DNA of 64,000 nt from Delftia sp. PS-11. GTDB lineage: Bacteria; Pseudomonadota; Gammaproteobacteria; Burkholderiales; Burkholderiaceae_C. The stretch lies in NCBI RefSeq assembly GCF_029870285.1, contig NZ_JACSYA010000029.1, forward strand, positions 1 through 64,000. Direction: 5' to 3'. A program made the translations under genes and the position numbers. Positions 1 to 9,641 of the stretch are shown here, one piece after another. Under the pieces are notes generated by a model. The model was not told the DNA's origin. It did no database searches and worked only from the letters and a program-made list of their open reading frames with translations. Numbering within the stretch: position 1 is the first letter of the stretch; each line of letters opens with the position of its first letter.

Positions 1-1
1 T

Positions 2-68
2 TGTCAAGTCCCGGCTGGTTATAAATATGCTTTTTTAATAACTCAGGTTTATTAGCTGTCAAGTCCCG
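2..68. repeat. Short direct repeat at the left edge
   Basis: The 12-mer TGTCAAGTCCCG occurs at 2-13 and again at 57-68, each followed by a GGTT a few bases later. The stretch 1-239 is AT-rich and I see no gene in it. The repeats could be transposon-end or recombination debris downstream of the restriction island; with only two copies and the window edge so close, I cannot say more. Confidence 0.5.
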
Positions 69-239
69 TATGGTTCATGCATTTTTTGCAAGGATTTTGC
101 ATCACTGGCTCCTAAGTGATTGCGTGAGATGTACAAGATCGGGCAGGACCTCGCGAACCATAAACAGTAGATAGTAGTTTTTATCTATGCAATCGTCAGA
201 GACGACCACAGCTATACAGCATAGTCAAACATCCATATT

Positions 240-1175
240 CTATATAGCGATACTGGCGGACTGCTTAAACAATAGCAACTGATTCACAGGTGAATTTATA
301 ATCTCCAGCAACTTTGGCTTATTTTCTAGGAATGCCTTTTCCCCGCTTGAGCTCAAAACACCGGAAACTGCTTCACGATGGAGCTGATTCATTAGTCCCC
401 GGTAACTGCCTAGCACCTGCTCGTATTTCATGGCACCCATCTGCAAAATTTGCTGAGCCAGACGTGGCTTGCCCACGCGTGCTGCCAACAGATGCTCAGT
501 GTGCAGCGCTGCCGGTAACACATCCACCAGCAGATGAATGAAGTCCAGCATCAGCTTGAAATTTTTGCTCTCGTTGCGCTCTTTGCTACTTGAACGCACA
601 TAAGCAGCGATATTATCCACCAATGAAATGATGTGATTACGCTTACTCCCTATATGCGGCAGCAGTTGCGCCGTGATATCGCGAATTTCAGGCACCAATG
701 TCCGATCCTGCAACAGCGATCGTGCATACTCAACGCTACCTATGTAGTCGCCAATCTTGTCCATATAGAACACCAGATTCTGCTCATGCTGCGAAGCGCT
801 TATCTCATCGACTGTACTCTGAATTGCATCCAACTTACGCCCCAGATACTGTGTCTGAATCACAATTGCACCCACAACAGCCACTGTGCTTATTACCTGC
901 GCTGCCATTAGCATATTTTGCATATGCTGTATAGCCTGTGTTGCAGATGTCAAAGACTTCAGTTGCTCCAGAATTTCCTTGCTTGCATCCAGTGTGCGCT
1001 CGGTGAATTTCAGGTGCTGAATGATACCAGTCTTTCCGCTACCTTCAGCCCAATATGCCACACCGTCATAAATTACGGCTTGACCATTTTTTAAGGCCTC
1101 TACCAAAGTTGCGCCAATGGATGCTTCGTCCAGAATCCATATCCTGGTGAATAAATCTGCAATATTGTTGATCAA
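240..1175 (-). CDS. Unknown membrane-anchored protein coupled to the type I RM operon
   Basis: The 311-residue product matches no family I recognise. The first ~75 residues look globular. Residues about 88-108 form one hydrophobic segment (AAQVISTVAVVGAIVI core), followed by a charged, helix-rich stretch that may be a coiled coil, then a mostly helical C-terminal half. The start is a TTG at 1175 whose T and G overlap the TGA stop of the yaaW-like gene (TTGA), with AAGGA seven bases upstream inside that gene, so translation is probably coupled. It is the last gene of the hsdR-hsdM-hsdS-yaaW-like series. Base composition is clearly more AT-rich than the core genome, which points to transfer. 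A link to restriction or defence is inferred from context only. Confidence 0.75.
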   Translation of the reverse strand: MINNIADLFTRIWILDEASIGATLVEALKNGQAVIYDGVAYWAEGSGKTGIIQHLKFTERTLDASKEILEQLKSLTSATQAIQHMQNMLMAAQVISTVAVVGAIVIQTQYLGRKLDAIQSTVDEISASQHEQNLVFYMDKIGDYIGSVEYARSLLQDRTLVPEIRDITAQLLPHIGSKRNHIISLVDNIAAYVRSSSKERNESKNFKLMLDFIHLLVDVLPAALHTEHLLAARVGKPRLAQQILQMGAMKYEQVLGSYRGLMNQLHREAVSGVLSSSGEKAFLENKPKLLEIINSPVNQLLLFKQSASIAI

Positions 1176-1936
1176 AATACATCCTTCAGAAGATATTTTT
1201 TACGCATATAGGCAATCTGAATCACTGCAGGCATGGTCACCCGATATGCTGCACCCGAGAGTACAGGAATCGTCAAGACCACCCCCAACACCACGGCGAA
1301 TGGGCCAGCCAAGGCGGCAGCACCAAGGCGAGTACCCACAAACTGCGCAGCAATGGGCCCCGCAAAACGCGCTGCCAGACCTGCTCCCAGCGAAGCCAGC
1401 ATCGCTCCTGCAACGTACTCATACAGCAGCATGGCAGCCGCTCCACCCACAGCCAAGGCCAGACTTACTGGCGACAGGCTATCGCCTCCTTTGAAGCGAT
1501 CCGTCATATTGATTTTCTTCAGAAATTCTTCGCGCTCTGGTTCACTCATTTTCTCCCAGGCCTTTTCCGCAAGGAATTCTATGAGCTTTTCCTCTTTCTG
1601 AACCACATCACTCTCTTGCACCGTGAGCTTTACGCCCACACGATCGCACACATCGCTCAGAATTTCCTCGTACTGCACACCATTACCGCGAAAAAAATTG
1701 ACTACAGAGTCACCGCCATACAACTGCAATTCCCCCGCTATCACTTGCCAGCTCTTGAGCCACTTATCAGGCAAGTCCAGATTTTTGGTAAAACCTTCAT
1801 CGGTCAAAATTCTGCTGGTACGGCGCATCTCGCCATCCGTGTCATAAATCAGGATTTGCGCCAGATTCGACACATCATCGTTTTCGCACAAGGCCAGAAA
1901 TTTCAAACCAGGATCTTCACGGTACTTAATTGCCAT
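1172..1936 (-). CDS. YaaW/UPF0174 family protein with DUF3944 N-terminus
   Basis: A 254-residue protein. The N-terminus (MAIKYREDPGLKFLALCEND) is typical of the DUF3944 segment. The middle carries the WQVIAGELQLYGGDS and RGNGVQYEEIL blocks of the E. coli YaaW/UPF0174 family, and the C-terminus has the family signature GAAYRVTMPAVIQIAY after a Gly/Ala-rich hydrophobic stretch that could associate with membrane. The biochemical function of this family is not established. I prefer the ATG at 1936, preceded by GAGGA, over an in-frame TTG at 1960 that overlaps the hsdS stop. It lies 20 bp after hsdS and overlaps the next gene, so it looks like an accessory gene of the type I RM operon. Confidence 0.8.
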   Translation of the reverse strand: MAIKYREDPGLKFLALCENDDVSNLAQILIYDTDGEMRRTSRILTDEGFTKNLDLPDKWLKSWQVIAGELQLYGGDSVVNFFRGNGVQYEEILSDVCDRVGVKLTVQESDVVQKEEKLIEFLAEKAWEKMSEPEREEFLKKINMTDRFKGGDSLSPVSLALAVGGAAAMLLYEYVAGAMLASLGAGLAARFAGPIAAQFVGTRLGAAALAGPFAVVLGVVLTIPVLSGAAYRVTMPAVIQIAYMRKKYLLKDVF

Positions 1937-1956
1937 AACGTTTTTTTCCTCAAAAA

Positions 1957-3291
1957 TCAAGCCACCTTCACCTTGCGACCACGAGGCTTTTTGGCCGAGG
2001 CTTCGGCCGCACGCGCCTCGCGCAGGCGGCGCAGCAGTTCGGTTGCTGGCTCATCGTCAGGGTCTTGCGGCACCAGCTCGCCGCGAAAAGCCTTGGCCAG
2101 CAGCGCGGGGGTGAGGCGATCGGCAGCGGTGCGGGCAGATTGCAGGCGCGCTTCCAGCCGGTCGGCATAGGCGAACAGGATTTCTACGCGGCGGACGATT
2201 TCGGCTTGCTCCTCTACCAAAGGAAGTTCAAATTCGAATGCTGCAATTTTTTTTGCGTTTATATTCGACTGACTTACACCATCAGACTTCACTTTCCAGC
2301 AGTAATCTCGCCCTAATGGGCCGCCTAAGCAGTAATTCAAAAAAATCGGATTCAATCTTTCCGAGCATTTAATACGAATTAAGTATCCCGCATAGATGGC
2401 ATCTCTTTCCCCTTTATATATTGCAGATTTACCCACAAGCTCCGGGCTATTTGTTCTATTAAACAGGACATCACCATAAATCAAGCGATATTTTTCAATC
2501 TCATTTAAATCGCTGGTATAAACTAAATCTCTCCAATCCAGATCACCATTCTGGATATTACCCATACGCAATACTGGAATTTTTCCTATTTTCGAAGATT
2601 TCGCAGATGAACCGTATGAAAAATCTTTAGCTACCTCGCAGAGAGAAACTTGGGGCCATTTTTCCGCATAGCTATTTTCAACACGCCAAGCCTCCGTCAA
2701 CCGCCCCGAAGTGGCGGCAGCCAAGACGGACTGCCGAAAGCGCTTGAGCAAGGGGATGATGCGGGCGAGGCGGTCGTTCAGGGTATCGACGCGGGTCAGG
2801 ATGTTGTCGATTTTGTCAGCGATACGGCGTTGCTCATTTTCTGGCGCCAATATCGCTTCCAGACTTTTTATATCTTCAATCCGAATACCTTTGACTGTTG
2901 TTCCAGTACCTTTGGATTGAATTACCTCAGATTTTAAACGCCAAAAATATTCAAGATAAGTTTTATTAATTCCTTGAGAAGGAAAAAGCGCCTTTAAATC
3001 TTGGTTAATAGCAACTTCTACAGAAGTTCGAGCAATTTTCCCCAGAGACATGCGGGTAGCGACAACCAAAGTATCTGGAGGAATTTTGATTGTAGAACTA
3101 GATGCAACTGCATCCTCTGAAATGTGATCGACCGTTTCCGTAATAAAGCGCGACTTCATGTCTTTCACAGTCATGAAAGGTACAGCTCCCATAAAATGGG
3201 CAGCCACAGCTTTACTTGGCGTCCCTCCACCCACAATCTTATCCAACAGATTGCTGAGTTGTGTAACGGTCCACGATATCGGCAAATTCAT
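1957..3291 (-). CDS. hsdS: Type I restriction-modification specificity subunit HsdS
   Basis: At 444 residues this is normal length for HsdS. It shows two target-recognition halves: the first opens with a PISWTVTQLSNL-like segment and GGGTPSK, the second with WPQVSLCEVAKDFSYGSS, and each is followed by a conserved helix (PENEQRRIADKIDNIL and LVEEQAEIVRRVEILFAYAD) that spaces the two half-sites. HsdS sets the bipartite DNA target for both methylation and cleavage by the HsdM and HsdR partners. The start codon overlaps the hsdM stop (ATGA), indicating translational coupling. The first recognition domain is noticeably AT-rich, as expected for a domain exchanged between strains. The Lys/Arg-rich tail (KKPRGRKVKVA) is unremarkable. 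Confidence 0.95.
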   Translation of the reverse strand: MNLPISWTVTQLSNLLDKIVGGGTPSKAVAAHFMGAVPFMTVKDMKSRFITETVDHISEDAVASSSTIKIPPDTLVVATRMSLGKIARTSVEVAINQDLKALFPSQGINKTYLEYFWRLKSEVIQSKGTGTTVKGIRIEDIKSLEAILAPENEQRRIADKIDNILTRVDTLNDRLARIIPLLKRFRQSVLAAATSGRLTEAWRVENSYAEKWPQVSLCEVAKDFSYGSSAKSSKIGKIPVLRMGNIQNGDLDWRDLVYTSDLNEIEKYRLIYGDVLFNRTNSPELVGKSAIYKGERDAIYAGYLIRIKCSERLNPIFLNYCLGGPLGRDYCWKVKSDGVSQSNINAKKIAAFEFELPLVEEQAEIVRRVEILFAYADRLEARLQSARTAADRLTPALLAKAFRGELVPQDPDDEPATELLRRLREARAAEASAKKPRGRKVKVA

Positions 3292-4745
3292 TCGACCGCC
3301 TCCCCCAACTCCGCCAAAATCCCGTCCAACTCCTCCAACGCCGCATTCAGCTCGTCCGCAATCTCCCGCGCCAGCACAGCTGGTTCGGGCAAGTCGGCCG
3401 CGCTCTCCACGCTGTCATCCTTGAGCCAGGCAATGTCCAGACTGTCCTGCTTTTCGGTGCGAATCCATTCACGCGAAAAGCTGCGCCAGCGGCTTTGTTC
3501 GCCGCCATCGGTGCGCAGGCTCTTACCGTTGGCATCGTCGCCGTAGGCGGCAATGAATTCGGCAAAGTGCGCACTGGTCAGCGGGGTGCGTTTGCCAAAC
3601 TTGGGGGCATTGGCCCGCATGTCGTACACCCACAGGTCCTTGGTACTGCCGGTGGCGGCTTCACTCACCTTCTCGAAGAACAGCACATTGGTCTTCACAC
3701 CCTGCGCGTAGAAGATGCCGGTGGGCAGGCGCAGGAGGGTGTGCAGGCGGCATTTGTCCATCAGGGCACGGCGGATGTCCGCGCCCACGCCGGCTTCAAA
3801 CAGCACGTTGTCGGGCAGCACCACAGCGGCGCGGCCGCCGTCCTTGAGGTGCTTGACGATGTGCTGCACAAAGGCAAGCTGCTTGTTGCTGGTGACGTAG
3901 GTCAGGTCGTCCCGCGTGGGGCCGCCTCCGCCCTTGGCCGTACCAAAGGGCGGGTTGCTGAGGATGATGTCGCTCTTGGGCAGACGCTGGCCCGCCGTGC
4001 CCAGGGTGTTGCCCAGATGGATGGCACCTTCGGCATCGCCCTCGATGCCATGCAGCAGGCAGTTCATCAGCGCCAGCCGCCGGGTGTTGGGGACCAGCTC
4101 CATGCCGGCGTAGGCCTTGCGGATCTGGTAGGCGCGCTGGGCCTCGGTCAGGTCCAGCAGATCATCGGTCTGCGCGCGGATGGCACGGTCTGCGGCAATC
4201 AGAAAGCCTGCGGTGCCAGCGGCCGGGTCTTGAATGGTCTCGCCGACCTGTGGGCGCATGACGGCAATCATGGCGTCGATCAGCGGACGCGGGGTGAAGT
4301 ACTGGCCTGCGCCGCTTTTGGTCTCGGAGGCGTTCTTTTCCAGCAGGCCTTCGTACAGGTCGCCCAGGCCGTCCTTGTCGGTGTCGAACCAGTCGATGCG
4401 GTCGAGGTCGCTGATGAGCTGCTCCAGATGACGCGGCTCGCTCAGGCTGGTCTTGGCATTGGCGTAGATGGCCGCAATCCGGGGGTTGGTGGACTCTGAC
4501 AGCTGCTGCAGCGTGCGGCGGTAAGTGTTGAGCAGGTTGATGCCGGAGAGGCCGCGCAACTGATTCCAGCGCGCGTACTCGGGTAGCAGCGGCTGTTTGA
4601 TGACGCCGGATTCGAGGTTCTCGTGCTCCATCTTGATAAAGAGCAGCAGCACGAGCTCGGTGACGTAGTCGCTGTAGTTGATGCCGTCGTCGCGCAGGAC
4701 GTCGCAGAGATTCCAGAGTTTCTGGACGATGTCAGAGGTAGTCAT
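3288..4745 (-). CDS. hsdM: Type I restriction-modification DNA methyltransferase HsdM
   Basis: A 485-residue N6-adenine methyltransferase. An N-terminal helical HsdM domain (MTTSDIVQKLWNLCDVLRDD) is followed by the catalytic domain with the AdoMet-binding motif DPAAGTAGFL at about residue 173 and the catalytic NPPF motif (ILSNPPFGTAKGGGG) at about residue 263. It methylates adenine in the target chosen by HsdS and forms the core of the HsdR2M2S1 nuclease. It is coupled to hsdS by a 4-bp overlap. A 159-bp gap separates it from hsdR; I see no gene in that gap. Confidence 0.96.
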   Translation of the reverse strand: MTTSDIVQKLWNLCDVLRDDGINYSDYVTELVLLLFIKMEHENLESGVIKQPLLPEYARWNQLRGLSGINLLNTYRRTLQQLSESTNPRIAAIYANAKTSLSEPRHLEQLISDLDRIDWFDTDKDGLGDLYEGLLEKNASETKSGAGQYFTPRPLIDAMIAVMRPQVGETIQDPAAGTAGFLIAADRAIRAQTDDLLDLTEAQRAYQIRKAYAGMELVPNTRRLALMNCLLHGIEGDAEGAIHLGNTLGTAGQRLPKSDIILSNPPFGTAKGGGGPTRDDLTYVTSNKQLAFVQHIVKHLKDGGRAAVVLPDNVLFEAGVGADIRRALMDKCRLHTLLRLPTGIFYAQGVKTNVLFFEKVSEAATGSTKDLWVYDMRANAPKFGKRTPLTSAHFAEFIAAYGDDANGKSLRTDGGEQSRWRSFSREWIRTEKQDSLDIAWLKDDSVESAADLPEPAVLAREIADELNAALEELDGILAELGEAVE

Positions 4746-4904
4746 TGAAACGAGAGATTTCTATTTTTTGACAGCTTTTAGCGCATATTTTCAACGCGAT
4801 GCACGCATGCAACCGGCATCGATCGTGCGCATGCAACTGGTTTTTGGATGCCGTGGCAAAGCTGGGTGCACAGCATAGTGGCAAGCACAGATGCGTCAGG
4901 CCCG

Positions 4905-7900
4905 TCAGGCCGCCTTTTGCCAAAGGGCCTCGGCCAGATGGGTGACAACGGTGTCGAGCTGTCCGCCCAATACTTTGTCCACCAGCTTGGTGCCGCCTTG
5001 CTGGCGGAAGGCCTCATTCAGAAAGCTGTGGTCTACCACGGTTTCATGTTTGAGCTGCCTGGCAATGCGGTCCAGCCAGCTGCGCTGTACCGGCGTCCAG
5101 CAGTGCAAACCGTAGATGCGCTGCATGGCCCGGTTGACGCGATCCTCGAAGGGCAGCAGTGCTTCGCCCAGCGCCGCCTTGCGAATATGGGCAACGATGC
5201 CTGCAGCGATGTCCTGATTGCTCTGGTTGCGCCAAGCAGCCTTGAGGGCGGCTTCCGAGAAGCCTGCGCCATCTAACAGCAGACGGACTTCGCGCAGTTG
5301 CTCGCGTGTCAGGTCTTTGGGTCGGTTGACGATGACGGACAGTGCCACAGACTGGTTGAGTTGCTCCTTGATGAAGCGGGCAAAACCATCCAAATAGTCT
5401 TCCGGCCTAGCGTAGTAACCCCAGCTTTGCTCGCGCGCTACCAGTTCATCATGGTGATCGGATAAAACAGGGCGGTAGGCCGTCCCCATGAGTTCCTGCA
5501 CCTCGCCCAGTTGCTGCAGCAGCCGGGTGTTGTCCTTCAGGAAATTGGCGGCGGCCTGTGTCCCTTGCTTTCTGGCGACTTCATGCAGGTGTCTGTGCAG
5601 CTGTGCCGGGGGTACACCCCAGCTTTGTTCTAGCTGCTGCAGGCGCTCTTTGAGCGCCGGCTTTTGCTCGGCCTTGTGCTCGGCCTTGCGCAGCACGCGC
5701 ATGAGCTTCTGGTTCAACTGGTCGAGCACATCGTCAGCATGCTTGCGCTCTGGGGCGCTGCCCGGTGCTTCGTAAGCAGCCGGGTTATTCAGCTCATCCA
5801 CCAGTTGCTCGATGGTGACGTTGGGATTTTTGACCAGCGGCTGCATGGTGTTGACTTCTTGCAGCGTAGCGTACAGGTCAACCGGGTCATAGATGCGAAA
5901 GACGGTCTTGCCAATATCGTCGCAACGGCGCGTGGCGCGGCCGATCATCTGCTCGTACAAGATGCGCGAGCGCACGCGGCGCATGAAGACCAGATTACAG
6001 ATTGGTGGCACATCGATGCCGGTGGTGAGCAAATCCACCGTGACGGCGATCTTGGGATAGGCCTCGTTCCTGTAGTTGCGGATCATCTGGCCGACTTTGT
6101 CGGTCTTGCCGGTGATCTTGGTGACAGTGGCCTGGTTATAGACATCTCCGTGCAGTTCCTTGAACGCTTCCCCGAGCATGCGCACCACAGTGTCTGCATG
6201 GGTGTCGGTGGCGCAGAAGATCATGGTCTTCTCGTCGCTGAACGGATCCAGCTCCTGCGCCAGCTGATTGCAGATCACGCGGTTGAAGTTGTCGTTGAGC
6301 ACGCCCCTGTTGAAGCTGGTCACGTCAAAGTGCAGCTCGTCTTCCAGTTCGGACTTGTCGATCTCTCCCGTCTGCAGGTGAATGCTTTCGACCGCCTCCC
6401 CTTTGTCAAAGTGGATGCCGTTCTGGGAGAGTAGCGTGGTGTAGCGAATCGGCGGCTCGTGATCGATCAGCCAGTCATCGGCCACGGCTTCGCGGTAGCT
6501 GTAGGTGTAGATGGGGTGGCCAAAAATATCGCTGGTGTGCTTGGCAGGCGTGGCGGTAAGTCCTACCTTGACGGCATCGAAGTAGTCCAGCACACGGCGG
6601 TAGGTGGACAGGTACTGGGACTGGTCACGCAGCTCCATTTCGCCTTCCGTCATCTCTTGATCCAGCGTGTAGCCACGGTGGGCCTCATCGATGATGACGC
6701 AGTCAAACAGGTCCACAGGTGGCGGGCTGTCGCTGCCAAAGACGCGCTTGACCATGGCTTGTACCGTGGCGACCTGCACGCGGTCTTCGGCTTCGACCGC
6801 CATATCGCCGAGTTCGGCAATGTTGTAGAGCTTGGACAGCGGCATGTTCTGCTCCAGCAGCATGTCGCCAAAGGCTTCCAATGCCTGATAGCCCAATGCC
6901 GTGCGATCGACCAGAAACAGAATGCGCTTGAAGCGCTCTGCCTTGAGCAGGCGATAGATCAGCCCGATGATGGTGCGCGTTTTTCCCGTTCCCGTGGCCA
7001 TGGCCAGCAAACAGTTGCGCTGCCCCTTGGCCAAGCTCTGCTCAACCGCATGGATAGCGCTCAGCTGATAGTCACGCAGGCCCAGATAGATCGCAGCCTC
7101 GGTCTCCAGCTTTTCCTGCGCCTTGGCAATATCTCGTCGAAGCAGATCCAGCAAGCCATCTGGAGAATAAAAGCCCTGCAGCGGCTTGGCCAGATTGGCC
7201 GTATGACGCAGGTCGCGAAACCACGTTCCACTGGACTGCTCATGCTGCTTGACGTATGGACGACCATTGCAAGAATAGGCAAACGGAATCTGGAACAGAC
7301 CCCCTTGCCCATCTTCCCAAGGCTGCGCAGGCTGTTGCTCTTTCCAAGCCATCTCACTGTCAACCGCTACGGCAAAGCCGCGTGCATAGCGCTCCGCCTG
7401 GCCGATCTTGCCCGCTACGTTTTGGTTGAGGCGCTTGGCTTCGAGCACCGCCACGGGAGTCAGGCCGGCAAACAGCACGTAATCTGCGCTTTGCATGCCC
7501 GGCATGGGCCATTCGGCAATGGCCAGGTTCTGCCCGCGCACAGGACGGGCGCCTTTGGCATGGGTCAGCTCAACGGTATCAGCCTTCCAGCCCGCATCGT
7601 GCAGCATCTGGTCGATGATGAGGCGGGTGGCTGACTCATCCATCGTCACCAAGCTTGCGGCCTTGCGAGAACGCTTGCCCCAGGCTCGCACAGAATCTGC
7701 GCTGGGGGCTTGTGCCGCTGCCGCTGCCTGTGCGTTGACCAGCTCCGCTTTGAGTTGCTCAATGGTGGCGCTGGCCTCACGGGCCAACTGCTCGTAAATA
7801 TCGCGCTCTTGCAGAGCTTGAGCAGCAAGGTATTTTTCCTGATCTGCCTGCTGCTGTAAAAGCTTCGCCATGGCTTCACGGTCTGAAACTAGGGCTTGCT

Positions 7901-8378
7901 CGCTGCTCAGCCTCACATGTAGCGCTTCAATTTGCTTTTGCAGGGCATAGAGCTTCTGGCTTGGGTCATCGGGCAATTGAAATGGCCCTGGCTTAAATTG
8001 AGGGTTTGTGCCAAAGGTTCGATGAAACCAGAGCGCAACTTCTCTGGCAACTTTGAGGCTTTCCAACGCTTCGCGATAACCGATGGCGGCATCCACTTCA
8101 TGCACTGCATCATTTCCACGCGTGCGCAGCATATGAAACATTTGACGCAACTGCGGGTCAAGACCCAGGCGACTGTCAATTGCCCGAAGCAGTTCGGCTT
8201 GTGTAGGCTGCAGCAGTTGAACCCCGATACGATGCCCCACATCCTTGGCAATGGCTTCCGCCAGCAAGCGCAGCTTCGCCACACAGCTGGGAGGATCATG
8301 AGGAAATATCTTCTCGGCAGCCAAGCCCAGGGCTGCCAACGACTGGGAATGTGTGCTCAGAAATTCAAAATTACTCAC
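4905..8378 (-). CDS. hsdR: Type I restriction endonuclease HsdR (EcoEI-like) with DUF4145 N-terminus
   Basis: A long HsdR of 1157 residues. The first ~130 residues resemble a DUF4145 domain, followed by a predicted coiled coil at about 145-215. Next comes the PD-(D/E)xK nuclease segment (ADYVLFAGLTPVAVLEAKR, EAK near 313). The SF2 translocase follows, with Walker A ATGTGKT near 462 and DEAH near 563, then helicase motif VI-like sequence (EQMIGRATRR) and an EcoEI-type C-terminal domain. It translocates DNA and cuts unmethylated molecules at a distance. The start is a GTG at 8378 with GAGG about ten bases upstream. It is the first gene of the operon; a TATATA hexamer upstream at about 8400 could belong to its promoter. 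Confidence 0.95.
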   Translation of the reverse strand: MSNFEFLSTHSQSLAALGLAAEKIFPHDPPSCVAKLRLLAEAIAKDVGHRIGVQLLQPTQAELLRAIDSRLGLDPQLRQMFHMLRTRGNDAVHEVDAAIGYREALESLKVAREVALWFHRTFGTNPQFKPGPFQLPDDPSQKLYALQKQIEALHVRLSSEQALVSDREAMAKLLQQQADQEKYLAAQALQERDIYEQLAREASATIEQLKAELVNAQAAAAAQAPSADSVRAWGKRSRKAASLVTMDESATRLIIDQMLHDAGWKADTVELTHAKGARPVRGQNLAIAEWPMPGMQSADYVLFAGLTPVAVLEAKRLNQNVAGKIGQAERYARGFAVAVDSEMAWKEQQPAQPWEDGQGGLFQIPFAYSCNGRPYVKQHEQSSGTWFRDLRHTANLAKPLQGFYSPDGLLDLLRRDIAKAQEKLETEAAIYLGLRDYQLSAIHAVEQSLAKGQRNCLLAMATGTGKTRTIIGLIYRLLKAERFKRILFLVDRTALGYQALEAFGDMLLEQNMPLSKLYNIAELGDMAVEAEDRVQVATVQAMVKRVFGSDSPPPVDLFDCVIIDEAHRGYTLDQEMTEGEMELRDQSQYLSTYRRVLDYFDAVKVGLTATPAKHTSDIFGHPIYTYSYREAVADDWLIDHEPPIRYTTLLSQNGIHFDKGEAVESIHLQTGEIDKSELEDELHFDVTSFNRGVLNDNFNRVICNQLAQELDPFSDEKTMIFCATDTHADTVVRMLGEAFKELHGDVYNQATVTKITGKTDKVGQMIRNYRNEAYPKIAVTVDLLTTGIDVPPICNLVFMRRVRSRILYEQMIGRATRRCDDIGKTVFRIYDPVDLYATLQEVNTMQPLVKNPNVTIEQLVDELNNPAAYEAPGSAPERKHADDVLDQLNQKLMRVLRKAEHKAEQKPALKERLQQLEQSWGVPPAQLHRHLHEVARKQGTQAAANFLKDNTRLLQQLGEVQELMGTAYRPVLSDHHDELVAREQSWGYYARPEDYLDGFARFIKEQLNQSVALSVIVNRPKDLTREQLREVRLLLDGAGFSEAALKAAWRNQSNQDIAAGIVAHIRKAALGEALLPFEDRVNRAMQRIYGLHCWTPVQRSWLDRIARQLKHETVVDHSFLNEAFRQQGGTKLVDKVLGGQLDTVVTHLAEALWQKAA

Positions 8379-8454
8379 TCGCCAGTACCTCTATTTCTTT
8401 ATATAGCCACATGATGGACGGCTTCCGGCTTCGTTGCCACCGGCCAAGCTGCTA

Positions 8455-8532
8455 GATTTTTCTCAAACTGTACCGGCTACCGTCGCCCAACGCAGAATGC
8501 CTGTGCGTTGCGTTGTAGAACCGCTCAATGTT
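8455..8532 (-). pseudogene. Remnant of an IS3-type transposase C-terminus
   Basis: One reverse-strand frame ends with NIERFYNATHRHSALG, which matches the end of many IS3-family OrfB proteins (IERFYN..RRHSALGY). Only about 25 codons survive and the rest of the domain is missing. The stretch 8379-8665 between hsdR and the IS has no intact gene. I read it as debris of an older insertion, with moderate to low confidence because the match is short. Confidence 0.4.
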
Positions 8533-8665
8533 ATCCGCGTGCGCGGGGCTTCGGCACACCTGACAGGCAGTGCGCGCTGTCTTCTGCGCACTGAAGAAGC
8601 ACTCCGGGCAATGTGGGCGTTTTACCCTGCAGCGATGACTGCAGCAACTCGTGGTTGCACAAGGC

Positions 8666-8691
8666 TGAATCGCCCCGGCTTTCAAGGAGGC
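8666..8691 (+). repeat. IS terminal inverted repeat, orfB side
   Basis: Begins TGAATCGCCCCGG and continues to GGAGGC. It matches the other IS end at about 23 of 26 positions, differing at positions 14, 18 and 19. Confidence 0.85.
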
Positions 8692-8699
8692 CGGTTGGT

Positions 8700-9641
8700 T
8701 TAAGTTGATTCCTCTGTCGGGGTGTTGCTGTTGGCGAGTTGCCTCCAGTAGTTTGCCTCAGCTTCAGCCGGAGGTATGCCCCCAATCGGCTGCAGCAGTC
8801 GGGTGTGGTTGAACCAGTGCACCCACTGCAGGGTAGCCAGTTCCACGGATTCCCTGGTCCTCCAGGGTGCCCAGCGGTGAATCAATTCAGCCTTGTACAG
8901 CCCGTTGATGGTCTCGGCCAATGCGTTGCCCACCGAGGGTTGAATACCAGCTTCGGCCAAGCGTTCCGAGTAGCGAATCGACAGGTATTGCGAGCCCCGG
9001 TCTGAATGGTGGACCAAGGCGTTGGCAACAGGCTGACGTTCGTACAGGGCCTGCTCCAGGGCGTCGAGAACGAAGTCGGTCTGCATGGTGCGACTGACCC
9101 GCCAGCCCACGATACGCCGGGCGTACACATCAACGACAAAGGTCACGTACAGCCAGCCCTGCCAGGTGCTGACGTAGGTGAAGTCCGACACCCATAGCTC
9201 GTTGGGCCGACTGGCCTTGAACACCCGATTGACGCGGTCCAGCGGGCGCGGCGCCGAGGTGTCTGGCATGGTGGTGCGCAGACTCTTGCCCCGGCGTGCG
9301 CCCTGCAGGCCCAGGCGACGCATCAGCCGCTCGACCGTGCAGCGCGCCACCTGAATGCCCTCGCGGTTCAGTTGCTGCCAGACCTTGTCAGCCCCATAGA
9401 CCTGCCAGTTGGCGTGCCACACGCGCTGGATGTCAGCGGCCAGCATGTCATCCTGAAGGGCGCGTGGGCTGTGCAGTTCGGGCTGGCGTTGCTGTGCCGC
9501 GTGACGCCAGTAACACGATGGGGCCATCTGCAGGACACGGCAAATGGGCTCGACCCCGTAGGCATCGCGGTGGCAGTCGATGTAGGCCTTCACGACTTGA
9601 GTCGGCGCAGGGTGCCTGCCAGTCGAGCTCCGCCTGCGCAA
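8700..9641 (-). CDS. IS3-family transposase OrfB with a 7-residue gap before the catalytic Glu
   Basis: A 313-codon frame with the rve/DDE integrase core: Asp in [14 protein letters not shown], Asp in [11 protein letters not shown] and Glu in [15 protein letters not shown]. Relatives of this subgroup read PSVGSRGDSYDNALAET before the last acidic residue; here the sequence is [10 protein letters not shown]. Seven conserved residues (21 bp) are missing without a frame change, which should displace the catalytic Glu. The frame begins near a TTTTTTG run inside orfA and normally would be expressed by frameshifting. Relative to orfA it lies in the +1 frame, whereas IS3 elements usually use -1, so a second small lesion is possible. 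Confidence 0.85.
   Translation of the reverse strand: MRRRSSTGRHPAPTQVVKAYIDCHRDAYGVEPICRVLQMAPSCYWRHAAQQRQPELHSPRALQDDMLAADIQRVWHANWQVYGADKVWQQLNREGIQVARCTVERLMRRLGLQGARRGKSLRTTMPDTSAPRPLDRVNRVFKASRPNELWVSDFTYVSTWQGWLYVTFVVDVYARRIVGWRVSRTMQTDFVLDALEQALYERQPVANALVHHSDRGSQYLSIRYSERLAEAGIQPSVGNALAETINGLYKAELIHRWAPWRTRESVELATLQWVHWFNHTRLLQPIGGIPPAEAEANYWRQLANSNTPTEEST

Noticed and set aside
3495..4499. Long forward-strand open frame opposite hsdM
   Set aside because: It is antisense to a well-supported methyltransferase; such frames are common in GC-rich DNA and it resembles no family.
4746..4904. Small gene between hsdR and hsdM
   Set aside because: The 63-codon frame there has no ribosome site or similarity I recognise, and overlaps both flanking genes.
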